The notes: generated from the sequence alone by a model not told the origin. Counted from the first letter of the stretch, positions 1 through 9,092 are shown. The stretch is DNA of 64,000 bases from Devosia aquimaris (GCF_020169335.1 NZ_JAIEZN010000001.1:2345805-2409804), one strand, 5' to 3'. Program-made: numbers and translations.

Positions 1-1028
1 GGCTGTTGCGCGAGCGCCGCCGCGTCGCTGGGCACCAGCGTCTGGATGCGGTTTGAGCGCCGATCGCCAAACCCCGATCCGGGATAGACATTGATCGTGT
101 TGGTACCGATCGAGGCGATATTGGCCAGCACGGTCTGCTGGCTGCCTTGCCCCAGCGCCACTACGCTCACCACCGAAGCGATGCCGATGATGATGCCCAG
201 CATGGTCAGGAACGTACGCAACTTGTGCGCCACCATGGCGCGCACGGCCATGCGGAGCGCTTCCGTGCCGCGGTCGATGCCCTCACGCCAGCGCGCGATG
301 CGGCGGATGCTCTCCTTGGGTCGCGCGACCACAGGCGCCTCGCCGGTGCGGCGGTCGGCGATGATTCTGCCATCGGAAATCTCGATCACCCGCTCGGCCT
401 GCGCGGCAATGGCCGGGTCATGTGTCACGATGATGATGGTGTGCCCGTCCCGGTGCAACTCACCCAGCAGCGCCAGCAGTTCCTTGCCGCTCTTGCTGTC
501 GAGCGCGCCGGTCGGCTCGTCGGCCAGGATCACCTCGCCGCCGTTCATCAGCGCGCGCGCCACGCTGACACGCTGTTGCTGGCCGCCCGACAGCGCATTG
601 GGCCGATGCGTCAGCCGCTCGCCCAGCCCCAGCCGGGTGAGCAGCGCCGTTGCCCGCTTGCGGCGTGTCGCCCCCGCGATGCCCGCATAGATCGCCGGCA
701 TCTCCACATTTTCGACAGCGTCCAGATCGGCCAGCAGCTGATATCGCTGGAAGATGAAGCCGAAATGCTCGCGCCGCAGCTCGGCCAGCGCATCGGGCGC
801 CAGCTTGCTCACATCGCGCCCGGCAAAGGTGAACGTGCCGCTGGTGGGCCGGTCCAGGCACCCCAGGATGTTCATCAGCGTCGACTTGCCCGAACCCGAC
901 TGGCCGATGATCGCCACCAGCTCGCCCTGGGCAATGTCGAGATCGACATTGTCGAGCACCGTCACCGCTTCCGCGCCCGTCTGGAACCTGCGCGTCAGCC
1001 CGCGGACCGAGATCAATGGCGTGCTCAC
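1..1028 (-). CDS. macB: MacB-like ABC transporter, ATPase-permease fusion (5' part only)
   Basis: The gene runs off the left edge; 342 residues are visible. The GTG start overlaps the macA stop as GTGA. The N-terminal half is an ABC ATPase: Walker [10 protein letters not shown] at residues 42-50, signature LSGGQQQRV near 147-154, and Walker B ending in [11 protein letters not shown] near 168-178. After a linker, a first membrane helix ([20 protein letters not shown]) spans about 273-292, as in MacB proteins where the ATPase is fused to a four-helix permease with a large periplasmic domain. With the adjacent adaptor MacA it should export macrolide-like compounds, lipopeptides or siderophores from the periplasm through an outer-membrane channel. 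The substrate cannot be read from sequence. Confidence 0.93.
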   Translation of the reverse strand, partial: MSTPLISVRGLTRRFQTGAEAVTVLDNVDLDIAQGELVAIIGQSGSGKSTLMNILGCLDRPTSGTFTFAGRDVSKLAPDALAELRREHFGFIFQRYQLLADLDAVENVEMPAIYAGIAGATRRKRATALLTRLGLGERLTHRPNALSGGQQQRVSVARALMNGGEVILADEPTGALDSKSGKELLALLGELHRDGHTIIIVTHDPAIAAQAERVIEISDGRIIADRRTGEAPVVARPKESIRRIARWREGIDRGTEALRMAVRAMVAHKLRTFLTMLGIIIGIASVVSVVALGQGSQQTVLANIASIGTNTINVYPGSGFGDRRSNRIQTLVPSDAAALAQQ

Positions 1029-2227
1029 GGCCGCCCGCCGATAAACCCGCCTGCGCCGCCAAATCGGCTGCCGCCAGCGCCGCCGGCCCGATTGCCCGCG
1101 CCCCGCGCCCCGCCGCCCGACACAACCTCGTCGCCTTCGTTCAGCCCACTGGTAATCTCGGCCATCACATTGTTGTTCAGGCCCACCTCGATCCTGCGTG
1201 GCGTCGTGGTCTGCGTTGCCGGGTCATAAACCATCACCATGGTTTCGCCCCGGGGGTTCTTCTGCGTCACCAGCGCCGAGCTCAGCGTCAGCACATCATG
1301 CGCCTCATCCAGCACAATGGTCACCTGCGCAGTCATCGAGATGCGCAGCTTGTGGTCCGGGTTGGGCACGTCGAACAACCCGTTGTAGTACACGGCCGTA
1401 TCCGTGCTGCTGCTGTCCGAATTGATCGAGGTTGGCGCAGGCTCCACCTCGCGCAGCTTGGCATCGATCTGCACGTCCGGTTCCCCCAGGATGGTGAAAT
1501 AGACCCGCTGCCCGGCTGCCACGCGCACCACATCGGCCTCCGAGATTTCGGCCTTGATCACCATGGTGTCGAGATCGGCGATCTTGACGATGGTCGGAAT
1601 GGTCGAGTTGGCGTTGACGGTCTGTCCCTGCTCCACCAGCAGCGCCACCACCGTACCGTCGCTGGGCGCCACGATCTTGGTCCGTGCCAGGTTCAGCTCC
1701 GCCGATTCCACACTGAGTTCGGCCTGCGCCACCTGCGCATCGAGCTGGTCGATCTGCGCCGCCGCTGAATCAACCGCTGCCTGTGCCGTGTCCAGGTCGG
1801 TCTGTGAGACAAGGCTATTGGCATTGAGTTGCTTGTTGCGCTCCAGGGCCGCAGTGGCCTTGACCAGCGTCGCTTCCTGGCTGCGCTTTTGTGCCTTGAT
1901 ACCGGCCAGCACCGCCTGCGCCGTTTTGACAGCATTCTCCTGGTCGAGGCTGTCGATCTCGGCGATCAGATCACCCTTCTTGATCGACTGCCCCAGCGAG
2001 ACATGCAGCGCTTCGATGCGGCCGGATACTTCCGCGCCCACGCTGACGAGTGAGTTGGCCTCCAGTACGCCCGAGGCCAGCACTGTCTTTTCGATATTGC
2101 CGCGCTTTACGGCCACGGTCGTCGGCGCAGTCGCGGCCTGCGGCTCAGCCAGGAAATACCACCAGGCTGCACCGGCGGCGCCACCCAGCACGATCAGAAT
2201 CACCAGCCACTTCAGGACGCGTCTCAA
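1025..2227 (-). CDS. macA: MacA-like periplasmic adaptor (membrane fusion protein)
   Basis: A 400-residue membrane-fusion protein. Residues 1-25 form a signal anchor ([22 protein letters not shown]). It continues with the biotinyl-lipoyl-like hairpin halves ([19 protein letters not shown] near 56-74 and [19 protein letters not shown] in the second half), enclosing a long alpha-helical hairpin rich in Gln, Ala and Lys. The C-terminus is a Gly/Arg-rich tail ([20 protein letters not shown]), which is unusual but of low complexity. It is translationally coupled to macB (4-base overlap), so the pair forms a tripartite-pump inner-membrane module. The outer-membrane partner is not in the window. A roughly 185-bp gap upstream separates it from the divergent ydfG-like gene. 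Confidence 0.92.
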   Translation of the reverse strand: MRRVLKWLVILIVLGGAAGAAWWYFLAEPQAATAPTTVAVKRGNIEKTVLASGVLEANSLVSVGAEVSGRIEALHVSLGQSIKKGDLIAEIDSLDQENAVKTAQAVLAGIKAQKRSQEATLVKATAALERNKQLNANSLVSQTDLDTAQAAVDSAAAQIDQLDAQVAQAELSVESAELNLARTKIVAPSDGTVVALLVEQGQTVNANSTIPTIVKIADLDTMVIKAEISEADVVRVAAGQRVYFTILGEPDVQIDAKLREVEPAPTSINSDSSSTDTAVYYNGLFDVPNPDHKLRISMTAQVTIVLDEAHDVLTLSSALVTQKNPRGETMVMVYDPATQTTTPRRIEVGLNNNVMAEITSGLNEGDEVVSGGGARGAGNRAGGAGGSRFGGAGGFIGGRP

Positions 2228-2281
2228 GCCATGCCATCCACAAATTGCGTTTCATGCCAATATAATGGCCTGGCCGGAACC

Positions 2282-2310
2282 GATCACGTGATCACTTGGT
2301 AATCACGTTA
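2282..2310. promoter_or_regulatory. Palindrome GATCACGTGATC with a repeated half-site between macA and ydfG-like gene
   Basis: A perfect 12-bp palindrome lies at 2282-2293 in the divergent intergenic region. The half-site ATCACGT recurs at 2302-2308. Its position between two divergent starts suggests an operator for an unidentified regulator; no regulator gene is adjacent. Confidence 0.4.
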
Positions 2311-2412
2311 CAATTTGGAAAGGTCGCGTAGCTTTGAGCGGCCTCGCGCGGTTGACGCCTTCGTGACCGCGGTTCACCCTGCCACCGCCGTGCCGAACAC
2401 TCAGGACCCATC

Positions 2413-3189
2413 ATGTATCAGATGCTCGACCCCAGCCGCTTCGTCGTCTTCATCACTGGCGCCACGTCGGGCTTTGGCGCTGCTGCGGCGCGCCGCTATG
2501 TGGCCGCCGGCGGCAAGGTCATCGCCACCGGTCGCCGCAGGGACCGGCTGATTGACCTGCAGATCGAGCTGGGCGCCGAAAACTGCCACATCGCCGAGCT
2601 CGACGTGCAGGATCGAGACGCCATCGCAGCCGTCATCGCCGATCTGCCGCGCCCTTTTGACGCCATCAATATCGTGCTGGCCAATGCCGGCCTGGCGCTG
2701 GGCCTGCAACCGGCAGCCGAGACCGACATTACCGATTGGGAAACCATGATCGCGACCAATGTCACCGGCCTCGCCTATACCGTACGGGCCCTTCTTCCCG
2801 GCATGATTGCGCGTGGCGGCGGCCACGTGGTGACCCTGGGTTCGGTTGCTGGCGACTACCCCTATCCCGGTGGTTCGGTCTATGGCGCTACCAAGGCCTT
2901 TGTGAAGCAGTTCGCCCTCAACATCCGCTCGGACGTGCAAGGCAAGAACATCCGCGTCACCAATATCGAGCCGGGCCTGACCGAGACCGAATTCTCCCTC
3001 GTTCGCTTCAAGGGCGACGAGTCCAAGGCCGCACAGCCCTATGCCGGCACCAAGGCCATGAATGCCGACGACATTGCCGAGACCATCTTCTGGAGCACCA
3101 CGCTCCCGGCCCATGTCAACGTCAACCGGCTCCAGGTCATGGCCACCACCCAGGCCTTTGGTCCCTTTGACATCTATCGCCAGTCCTGA
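2413..3189 (+). CDS. ydfG: YdfG-like short-chain dehydrogenase (3-hydroxy acid / serine dehydrogenase)
   Basis: A 258-residue classical SDR. The cofactor motif TGATSGFG is at residues 15-22 and is followed by RRR at 41-43, which favours NADP(H). The NAG motif is at 91-93 and the catalytic Ser144, Tyr157 and Lys161 are present (GSVAG ... VYGATKAF). The segments ALGLQPA, DWETMI and NIEPGLTETEFS closely resemble E. coli YdfG, which oxidises L-allo-threonine, serine and 3-hydroxy acids and also reduces malonic semialdehyde. AGGA lies seven bases before the ATG. It probably forms its own unit or is read through into the next secreted protein, 32 bp downstream. Confidence 0.88.
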   Translation: MYQMLDPSRFVVFITGATSGFGAAAARRYVAAGGKVIATGRRRDRLIDLQIELGAENCHIAELDVQDRDAIAAVIADLPRPFDAINIVLANAGLALGLQPAAETDITDWETMIATNVTGLAYTVRALLPGMIARGGGHVVTLGSVAGDYPYPGGSVYGATKAFVKQFALNIRSDVQGKNIRVTNIEPGLTETEFSLVRFKGDESKAAQPYAGTKAMNADDIAETIFWSTTLPAHVNVNRLQVMATTQAFGPFDIYRQS

Positions 3190-3221
3190 CCCTTCGTTTC
3201 CTGTTTCGCCGGAGCCCGCCC

Positions 3222-3899
3222 ATGCACCGCCTTGCCCTAGCCGCCACCGCCCTGTTCGCGCTTGCAGCACCTGTCTGGGCTGCGGAAGATACCCCGGTCT
3301 CCACCAAGGAGATCGGCACCGCCTGCATGCTGTCCGATCTGGGGGCCTGCAAGGTCATCACCGCCGGCTTCCTCAATCGCCACGACTACGGCGACAATGA
3401 CGGCGAACCCTTCCTGGCCTGGCAGACCCAGTCCGGCTCGACCGAGTACGATGGCGTCATCGGTGGCTTTGTCCTCCTGCAATACAAGGACGGCTGGACC
3501 GTGTTGGATTCCGGCTTTGACGGGTATTTCGACATGCCCCGCCTCAACGATGACGGCGTGCTGCATCAGCCGGGCTATGGGCAGGGCACGGGGGTCGCCA
3601 ATGCTGACCGCCTCTACCAGCGCGACCCCGACACCGGCGACTTCATCGCCGTCGACATGGATCAGTGGAAAGACACCATTGGCGACCGCCTGCCCCAGGG
3701 CCTGGGCATCTGGAAAGGCGTCGCCTATGATTTTTCCCGCCCATGGGCCGGCTACGAGGCGGTCACCAACCTCTGGAAAGACGACGATGCCAACTGCTGC
3801 CCCTCGGGCGGCGTCGCAACCATCAAGCTGGAAATTCAGGATCATGTCCTGGTCGCAACCGATGTTGTCCTGAGCTCGCCTGACCCGTCTGCGGAATAG
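3222..3899 (+). CDS. Secreted protein of unknown function
   Basis: A 225-residue protein with a clear Sec signal peptide (MHRLALAATALFALAAPVWA, likely cleaved after AWA-type site near residue 21). The mature part is acidic and rich in Asp, Gly and Tyr. It has four cysteines: Cys35 and Cys43 near the start and an adjacent pair near 193-194 (ANCCPSGG), which could form disulfides in the periplasm. GGAG lies upstream of the ATG. I do not recognise the family. It follows the ydfG-like gene at 32 bp and converges on the next gene. Confidence 0.75.
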   Translation: MHRLALAATALFALAAPVWAAEDTPVSTKEIGTACMLSDLGACKVITAGFLNRHDYGDNDGEPFLAWQTQSGSTEYDGVIGGFVLLQYKDGWTVLDSGFDGYFDMPRLNDDGVLHQPGYGQGTGVANADRLYQRDPDTGDFIAVDMDQWKDTIGDRLPQGLGIWKGVAYDFSRPWAGYEAVTNLWKDDDANCCPSGGVATIKLEIQDHVLVATDVVLSSPDPSAE

Positions 3900-3905
3900 C
3901 GCCTC

Positions 3906-4946
3906 CTAGAGACCCAGGAACCGCGCCGTATCCGGATCAAGCGGAATACCCGTCTCCAGCCGTCGGGCGCGCTCGGCCCATTCTCTGTCGCCCGGGGCCA
4001 TTGCTGGCGCCGCACCAGCACGCACCGGGCTCTGTCGCAGCTGGCTGAGATAGGTCGAGATCATCGCGCCGAACGCCGCGCGGCCGACGAACTTGTCGGG
4101 GTCCACGACCAGAACGAAATGGCCCATGTTGCGCGGCGTCGAGATATCACCCCCGCCGAACATGGGGATGAAGTCGCGGTCGAGCGTTGCCCCGGTGAGC
4201 AGCGCCGAGAACAGCGTTGCCACCCCGGCAAGACCCGCGCCCTTGTAGCCGAAATCACTGCCCCCCAGCGGCAGCAGCAGATCGGCCTCATGCGGGTCCT
4301 GCGTCGGCACGCCCTGCGCATCGGCGGCCACGCCCGGCGGCAATGCCTTGTCGAGGGACCGGTGCAGCAGCACGCGGTTGAGCGGGATCGAAGACGTTGC
4401 CATGTCCAGCAGCCAGGGCTCGGCGTTTGGCACCGGCGCAGCAAAGGCCAGCGGATTGGTGCCGTGGAATTTCGCCGCCCCGTCGAACAACGTCACCATG
4501 GAATCGGTGTTGGTGGTGGCGAAGGTGACAAAGCCCTGTTCCGCGCCCGCCAGCGCATAGGCGCCCGCCGCGCCCAGATGGGACGAGTGGTTGATCCCCA
4601 CGGCGCCCACGCCGGCAACTCGCGCCAGGTCGATCCCCACCTCGACGGCCTTGTAGGCGGCATAATGGCCCAGGCCGTCGTCGCCACTGATCATCGCGCT
4701 GCCCGCGCCGCGGATATCGACGACCAGCTTTGGCGTCTTGTTGATCCGCCCGCCCGCCAGCATGGCGCAGTAATGCGCCGTCAATCGCACGCCATGGCTG
4801 TCCACACCCACCAGCGAGGCGTGCAGCATGGCCCGCACGGCGGCCTGCAGCGACTCTTCGCTCGCGCCGGCCTCCCGCAACCTGCCTGCCGCACGGTCCT
4901 CCAGCAGATCCGCTGCAAAGCGTTGTGCATCACCTTCGATTGCCAT
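3906..4946 (-). CDS. Ldh/malate dehydrogenase-like NAD(P)-dependent oxidoreductase
   Basis: A 346-residue member of the malate/L-lactate dehydrogenase family that is unrelated to classical MDH (ureidoglycolate, sulfolactate and 2,3-diketo-gulonate reductase relatives). Typical motifs are DSHGVRLTAHY, GLGHYAAYKAVEVG, NHSSHLGAAGAYA (substrate/cofactor region) and the C-terminal GSDFGYKGAGLA. I chose the ATG at 4946 because GCAGGAGA sits just before it; the frame stays open 28 codons further upstream without a good ribosome site. It is divergent from the oxygenase genes and shares a 128-bp promoter region with them, so it may act on a hydroxy acid linked to that pathway. The substrate is unknown. 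Confidence 0.85.
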   Translation of the reverse strand: MAIEGDAQRFAADLLEDRAAGRLREAGASEESLQAAVRAMLHASLVGVDSHGVRLTAHYCAMLAGGRINKTPKLVVDIRGAGSAMISGDDGLGHYAAYKAVEVGIDLARVAGVGAVGINHSSHLGAAGAYALAGAEQGFVTFATTNTDSMVTLFDGAAKFHGTNPLAFAAPVPNAEPWLLDMATSSIPLNRVLLHRSLDKALPPGVAADAQGVPTQDPHEADLLLPLGGSDFGYKGAGLAGVATLFSALLTGATLDRDFIPMFGGGDISTPRNMGHFVLVVDPDKFVGRAAFGAMISTYLSQLRQSPVRAGAAPAMAPGDREWAERARRLETGIPLDPDTARFLGL

Positions 4947-5013
4947 GCCATCTCCTGCCCTGCCTCTGGGCCCGGACTTTAGCAGCAATGTCCCGCGCTC
5001 ATACCCCCAGACG

Positions 5014-5065
5014 CAACTTTGCTCTGGCACTCATCGGTGAGCGGATTATGCTGGTCGCAAAGTTG
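5014..5065. promoter_or_regulatory. Spaced inverted repeat CAACTTTGC / GCAAAGTTG
   Basis: Perfect 9-bp arms at 5014-5022 and 5057-5065 lie between the divergent Ldh-type gene and the oxygenase gene. Each arm also contains a GCAA-N2-TTG core. This looks like a two-site operator for the divergent promoters. The regulator is not identifiable in the window. Confidence 0.4.
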
Positions 5066-5074
5066 AGACCATCC

Positions 5075-5986
5075 ATGCCATCCATCGATCCCATCGATCA
5101 CATCGATCCCATCACCCGCGACCTCTGGCAGGTTATTGCCGCTACCGACGAACTGCCCGTCGGGCAGATCCAGCGCACCACCCTGCTCGACGTCCCCCTG
5201 GCCATGACCAGAGACTCAGCCGGCCTGCCTGTGGTCTGGCGCCGCAGCGATGAGGAAGCCGGCGACGATGTCGATCCGGAAAACATCCTCGATCGCCTGC
5301 CCGTCACCACCGGCTATGGCTTTGTCTGGACCAGCCTGGGCACGCCCAGTGCAGCGCTGTTCCCCATTCCGGAGTATGCTGAGGCCGACCGCAAGAACAT
5401 GAGCTGTGGCTCCATCGGCATTCATGTCTCGGCCCCGCGCGCCGTCGAGAACTTCCTCGACATGGGCCATTTCCCCTATGTCCACACCGACATCCTGGGT
5501 GCCGAGCCGCATACCGAGGTCAAGGAATACGACGTCGAGGTCTCCGAGGAGCGCGACGAGGTGCTGGCCACGCGCTGCCGCTTCATGCAACCGCGCGCCG
5601 CCAAATCGGCCACCCACGCCATGGAGGTGGAGTATGTCTATCGCGTGCCCCATCCCTTCTGCTCGGTGCTCTACAAATCCTGCCCCGAAGACGAGAACCG
5701 CCGCGATGTCATCGCCATTTTCCTGCAGCCGGTGAGCGAAGATCGCTGCCGCGCCCATCTGCTGCAGTCCATGATTGATAGCACCTCCACCATCACCGAC
5801 CTGCGCCGCTTCCAGCAGACCATTTTCGGCCAGGACAAGCCGATCCTGGAAAATCAGTATCCCAAGCGCCTGCCGCTTGATCCGCGCGCCGAAACCCCCA
5901 TCCGCGCCGACAAATCGGCCATCGCCTATCGCCGCTGGCTCAGCCAGAAGGGCATCACCTATGGCGTCATCCCAATGGCGTCCTGA
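5075..5986 (+). CDS. Rieske-type oxygenase alpha subunit lacking the [2Fe-2S] ligands
   Basis: A 303-residue catalytic subunit of a ring-hydroxylating-oxygenase-like enzyme. The mononuclear iron motif E-N-x2-D-x2-H-x4-H is intact (Asp129, His132, His137), and the downstream sheet (EVEYVYRVPHPF, FLQPVSEDRCRAHL) fits the VanA-like class. Residues 18-93 read like the two flanks of a Rieske domain (ATDELPVGQIQRTTLLD ... LPVTTGYGFVWTSLG), but the Cys-x-His and Cys-x2-His loops between them are gone, replaced by an acidic stretch. The protein therefore cannot bind the cluster itself. The next gene supplies a Rieske domain fused to a reductase. The ATG at 5075 was chosen by homology; an in-frame ATG at 5048 is possible. 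Substrate unknown. Confidence 0.83.
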   Translation: MPSIDPIDHIDPITRDLWQVIAATDELPVGQIQRTTLLDVPLAMTRDSAGLPVVWRRSDEEAGDDVDPENILDRLPVTTGYGFVWTSLGTPSAALFPIPEYAEADRKNMSCGSIGIHVSAPRAVENFLDMGHFPYVHTDILGAEPHTEVKEYDVEVSEERDEVLATRCRFMQPRAAKSATHAMEVEYVYRVPHPFCSVLYKSCPEDENRRDVIAIFLQPVSEDRCRAHLLQSMIDSTSTITDLRRFQQTIFGQDKPILENQYPKRLPLDPRAETPIRADKSAIAYRRWLSQKGITYGVIPMAS

Positions 5987-5997
5987 CGGCTTTGCCC

Positions 5998-6029
5998 GTG
6001 GCCACGCTCCCGCCTGGAGCCGTGGCCAC
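5998..6029 (+). repeat. Strong hairpin between oxygenase and reductase genes
   Basis: Arms GTGGCCACG-CTCC and GGAGC-CGTGGCCAC pair with one bulge around a 5-base loop. There is no T-tract, so it is more likely an mRNA stability or processing element within the operon than a terminator. Confidence 0.55.
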
Positions 6030-6111
6030 CATGTCGCCCCGTACGCCAGGGCGGCAGTCGAACCGACCTCATCCGATCGTGGCGCGATCCCAATAGTCTT
6101 CGGATGACCGC

Positions 6112-7830
6112 ATGACGCTCTCGCTTTCCGACCCCGCCTGGTATCCCATCGCGTCCAGTGACGATCTGCCCTTCCGCCATGTCTATCAGGGCCAGCTTCT
6201 CGGCCGCGAACTGGCCGTCTGGCGCGCCGATGATGGCAATGTCAACGTCTGGGAAAACCGGTGCCTCCATCGTGGCGTGCGCCTCTCTATCGGCATCAAC
6301 GAGGGCGCAGAGCTCAAGTGCCAGTATCATGGCTGGCGCTATGCCAATCGCTCTGCCGGCTGCACCTATATCCCGGCCCATCCCGCCGATGCCCCCGCTC
6401 GCCGCATCCAGAACAAGATCTATCCGGTCGCCGAGGCCTTTGGCCTAGTTTGGTCCGCCGCGCAGGACAGCGACAATATCGAGCGCCCCTTCGCACCCTT
6501 CCCCGGCGCCGAGTCTGGCCAGTGGTTCCCCCTGCGCCCCATGCCAGTCAATGCCGCGCCCGAGGATGTGCTGGCGGGTCTGGCCACCCTCGCGCCCGAC
6601 GATCGGCCGGCCGATAGCCTGCCGGGCCTCGCCCTGCGCCTGGGCGATGTGGTCTATTTCGTCCAGCCGGTCGATGCCGGCCGCGCCGTGATCCGGGGCC
6701 TGCTGCCCAGCACGCCCGCCGACGCCACCCAGGCCCTGCGCCACTACAACGAAATGCTGTCCAAGTTGCGCGACCGCCTCGAGCGCGCCGCCGCCAAGAA
6801 GCCGGCGCCGGAGCCGCTGGCGCCCGCCTTCGACAAGGTCTCGGCCGATCTGGCCACCATGCCCGACATTGCCATACCGCGCGGCAACACCATCCCGGTG
6901 GTGGTCAAGCGCAAATGGACCAGCGCCGATGGCGTCATTGGCTTTGAGCTCGCCGCGCGCGAGGGGCATCTGCCCACCTTCCAGCCCGGCGCCCATATCG
7001 ATGTGCACCTGCCCAATGGGCTCATCCGGCAATATTCCATCACCAATGGCCCCGGCGAGCTGATGAGCTACATCATCGGCGTCAAGCAGGAGAGCGCCTC
7101 CAAGGGCGGCTCCAAGGTGCTGGTGGAGACCGTTCGCCAGGGTGACATGCTGGCCATTTCCGAGCCGCGCAACAATTTCCCGCTGCGCCGCGACGCCACC
7201 CGCACCGTGCTCATCGCCGGCGGTATCGGCATCACCCCCCTGCTCTCCATGGCCCGCTTCCTCGACAAGTCGAGCCTGCCCTATGAGCTGCATTACTTCA
7301 CCCGCGCCTGCGAGCAGGTGGCCTTCCGCGGCGACCTCGAAGCCCTGCATGGCACCGTGCTGATCCACACCGGCCTGCCGCGCGCCGAGATCGGCACCAC
7401 CATCTCCACCGCCCTGGGCGCCTGGAGCCAAGCCCAGCATGTCTATGTCTGCGGCCCCTCGGCCATGCTCGAATCCGTCCGCACCACCGCGGCGGCGCAA
7501 GGCTGGCCCGATGAAGCCATCCACTTCGAATACTTCAAGAACGACAAGCCCATCGACGACAGCTCCGCCTTCGATGTCGAACTGGCGCGTTCGGCCATGA
7601 CGCTGCATGTCCCGGCCGGCAAGACCATTCTCGAAGTGATGCGCGACGCCGGGCTGACTGTCCCCAGTTCCTGCGAACAGGGCGCCTGCGGCACCTGCCT
7701 CACCACCGTCATCGAGGGCGAGGTCGACCATCAGGACGTCTATCTCAACGACAGCGAAAAGGCCGCCAACACCTGCATGATGACCTGCGTCTCCCGCGCC
7801 AAGTCGGCCCGCCTCGTGCTGGATATCTGA
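6112..7830 (+). CDS. Rieske - ferredoxin reductase - ferredoxin fusion protein (PDR/VanB-like)
   Basis: A 572-residue electron-transfer protein. Residues 8-118 are an intact Rieske domain with ligands Cys51, His53, Cys70 and His73. Residues 120-230 are a linker; part of it (GDVVYFVQPVDAGRAVIRGLL) resembles a leftover piece of an oxygenase catalytic domain. From about 260 comes a phthalate-dioxygenase-reductase-type flavin/NAD module with RQYSI at 306-310 and GGIGITPLLSM at 370-380. The C-terminus is a plant-type ferredoxin with Cys521, Cys526, Cys529 and Cys559. Electrons should run NAD(P)H to flavin to ferredoxin to Rieske, then to the iron of the upstream subunit. The arrangement moves the Rieske domain from oxygenase to reductase. 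The GST gene follows after 3 bp. Confidence 0.88.
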   Translation: MTLSLSDPAWYPIASSDDLPFRHVYQGQLLGRELAVWRADDGNVNVWENRCLHRGVRLSIGINEGAELKCQYHGWRYANRSAGCTYIPAHPADAPARRIQNKIYPVAEAFGLVWSAAQDSDNIERPFAPFPGAESGQWFPLRPMPVNAAPEDVLAGLATLAPDDRPADSLPGLALRLGDVVYFVQPVDAGRAVIRGLLPSTPADATQALRHYNEMLSKLRDRLERAAAKKPAPEPLAPAFDKVSADLATMPDIAIPRGNTIPVVVKRKWTSADGVIGFELAAREGHLPTFQPGAHIDVHLPNGLIRQYSITNGPGELMSYIIGVKQESASKGGSKVLVETVRQGDMLAISEPRNNFPLRRDATRTVLIAGGIGITPLLSMARFLDKSSLPYELHYFTRACEQVAFRGDLEALHGTVLIHTGLPRAEIGTTISTALGAWSQAQHVYVCGPSAMLESVRTTAAAQGWPDEAIHFEYFKNDKPIDDSSAFDVELARSAMTLHVPAGKTILEVMRDAGLTVPSSCEQGACGTCLTTVIEGEVDHQDVYLNDSEKAANTCMMTCVSRAKSARLVLDI

Positions 7831-7833
7831 GCC

Positions 7834-8484
7834 ATGACCATCACCCTTCACGACTTCGAACTCTCCGGCAATTGCTACAAGCTGCGCCTGCTGATGAGCA
7901 TCCTCCAGCTGCGCTACGACATCGTCCCGGTCGATTTCTTCCCCGGCCGCGAGCACAAATCCGATGCCTTCCTGCGCCTCAATCCCTTCGGCCAACTGCC
8001 GGTCTTGCAGGATGGCGATCTGACGTTGTCCGATTCTGGCGCGATCCTCGCCTATCTCGCCCGCCGCTACGACGCCTCGGGCCAATGGTTCCCGGACGAT
8101 CCGGCCGTCACTGCCGAAGTGTTGCGCTGGCATGCCGTGGCCGATGACATCACCGCCACCGCCTCGGCCGCCCGCCTTGCCCTGGGCTTTGACTATCCCT
8201 TCGATCTCGAAAAGACCCAGGCTGGCGCCCATCGCATCTTCCGCATCATCGACGAGCATCTCTGGTTCGGCGAAAAGTCCGGCCGCGATTGGCTGGCCAG
8301 CCCCGCCCATCCCACCACCGCCGATATCGCCTGCTTCCCCTATGTGATGCTGAGCGAAGAAGGCGGCATTTCCCGCCAGGACTATCCGGCCCTGCGCCGC
8401 TGGACCGATCGCGTTCGCCGCATCCCCGGATTTATCGTCATGTCCGGCATTTTCCCCGCCGGCCCGGCACTACCCGCAGCCTGA
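7834..8484 (+). CDS. Glutathione S-transferase family protein
   Basis: A 216-residue GST. The thioredoxin-fold N-domain has a Ser in the usual activation position (FELSGNCYKLRL, Ser11 or Cys14) and the cis-Pro/SDSGAI glutathione-binding motif (QLPVLQDGDLTLSDSGAILAYL). The helical C-domain contains ADIACFPYV. It starts 3 bp after the Rieske-reductase stop, so it is almost certainly in the same operon and may act on a reactive product of the oxygenase or in a glutathione-dependent step. Which reaction is not readable from sequence. Confidence 0.87.
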   Translation: MTITLHDFELSGNCYKLRLLMSILQLRYDIVPVDFFPGREHKSDAFLRLNPFGQLPVLQDGDLTLSDSGAILAYLARRYDASGQWFPDDPAVTAEVLRWHAVADDITATASAARLALGFDYPFDLEKTQAGAHRIFRIIDEHLWFGEKSGRDWLASPAHPTTADIACFPYVMLSEEGGISRQDYPALRRWTDRVRRIPGFIVMSGIFPAGPALPAA

Positions 8485-8580
8485 CGCCCTGGCCCCATAT
8501 TGCGCATGGCCAGCCCCCGCTGGCCGCGCTTCTCATCCCCGCCAGCGCCATGCCAACCTCATGAAAACGGGGTGATTTTG

Positions 8581-9069
8581 ATGACGCAACTCTTGGTGTG
8601 GATTCAGCTTTTCATGGTGCTCATGCCCACGCTCTGGCTGGTGCTGGGGGCGCTTGAAAACATCCGCGCGCCCGCAGCCAATGGCAATATGGTGGCCGAT
8701 GTGCTGGCCATGCGCCTCATGCGCGACCAGTTCCCCGAGCTCTATGCCGTGCTCGGCCGCAACCGCATCGAGTCACAGCGTCTCCATCGCCTGCTCTTTG
8801 CCGCCATCGTCACCGCCGAGACCATTGTCGCGCTGGTCATGGTCGCCGGCACGCTGGCCCTGCTGCTGGCAGCCCTGGGCCTTGTCGGTCTAGAACCCGC
8901 CCGCGTCCTCGCCGCCATTGGCATGCTGGGCTTCTGCATGATCTGGTCGGCCTTCCTCGTGGGCGGCCAATGGGTGCATTACTGGGCCGGTGCCGAGGGT
9001 GCCCAGCACACGCATCTCAAGCTCACCCTCTGGGGCGCGCTGGTCCTGGTCCTGCTCTACATCGGCTAG
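8581..9069 (+). CDS. DUF2165-like small integral membrane protein
   Basis: A 162-residue, very hydrophobic protein with about four membrane helices (residues 4-24, 75-97, 100-120 and 143-161). Trp-rich turns such as WSAFLVGGQWVHYWAGAEG match the DUF2165 family of predicted small integral membrane proteins as I recall it. The ATG at 8581 follows GGGGTGA; the reading frame extends upstream to 8500 but that part is proline-rich and lacks membrane character. It lies 96 bp after the GST gene and may be the last gene of that operon. Function unknown. Confidence 0.72.
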   Translation: MTQLLVWIQLFMVLMPTLWLVLGALENIRAPAANGNMVADVLAMRLMRDQFPELYAVLGRNRIESQRLHRLLFAAIVTAETIVALVMVAGTLALLLAALGLVGLEPARVLAAIGMLGFCMIWSAFLVGGQWVHYWAGAEGAQHTHLKLTLWGALVLVLLYIG

Positions 9070-9075
9070 CGCCTT

Positions 9076-9092
9076 CCTCCCCATATGGGAGG
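9076..9092. terminator. Terminator-like hairpin between convergent genes
   Basis: CCTCCC and GGGAGG pair around a 5-base loop directly after the DUF2165-like gene. No T-run follows, so it is a weak candidate. Confidence 0.35.

Noticed and set aside
6445..8310. Long open frame (621 codons) on the minus strand opposite the Rieske-reductase and GST genes
   Set aside because: Composition is Gly/Ala/Asp/Gln-rich without any domain, and the plus-strand frames carry full catalytic motifs. It is a shadow caused by high GC.
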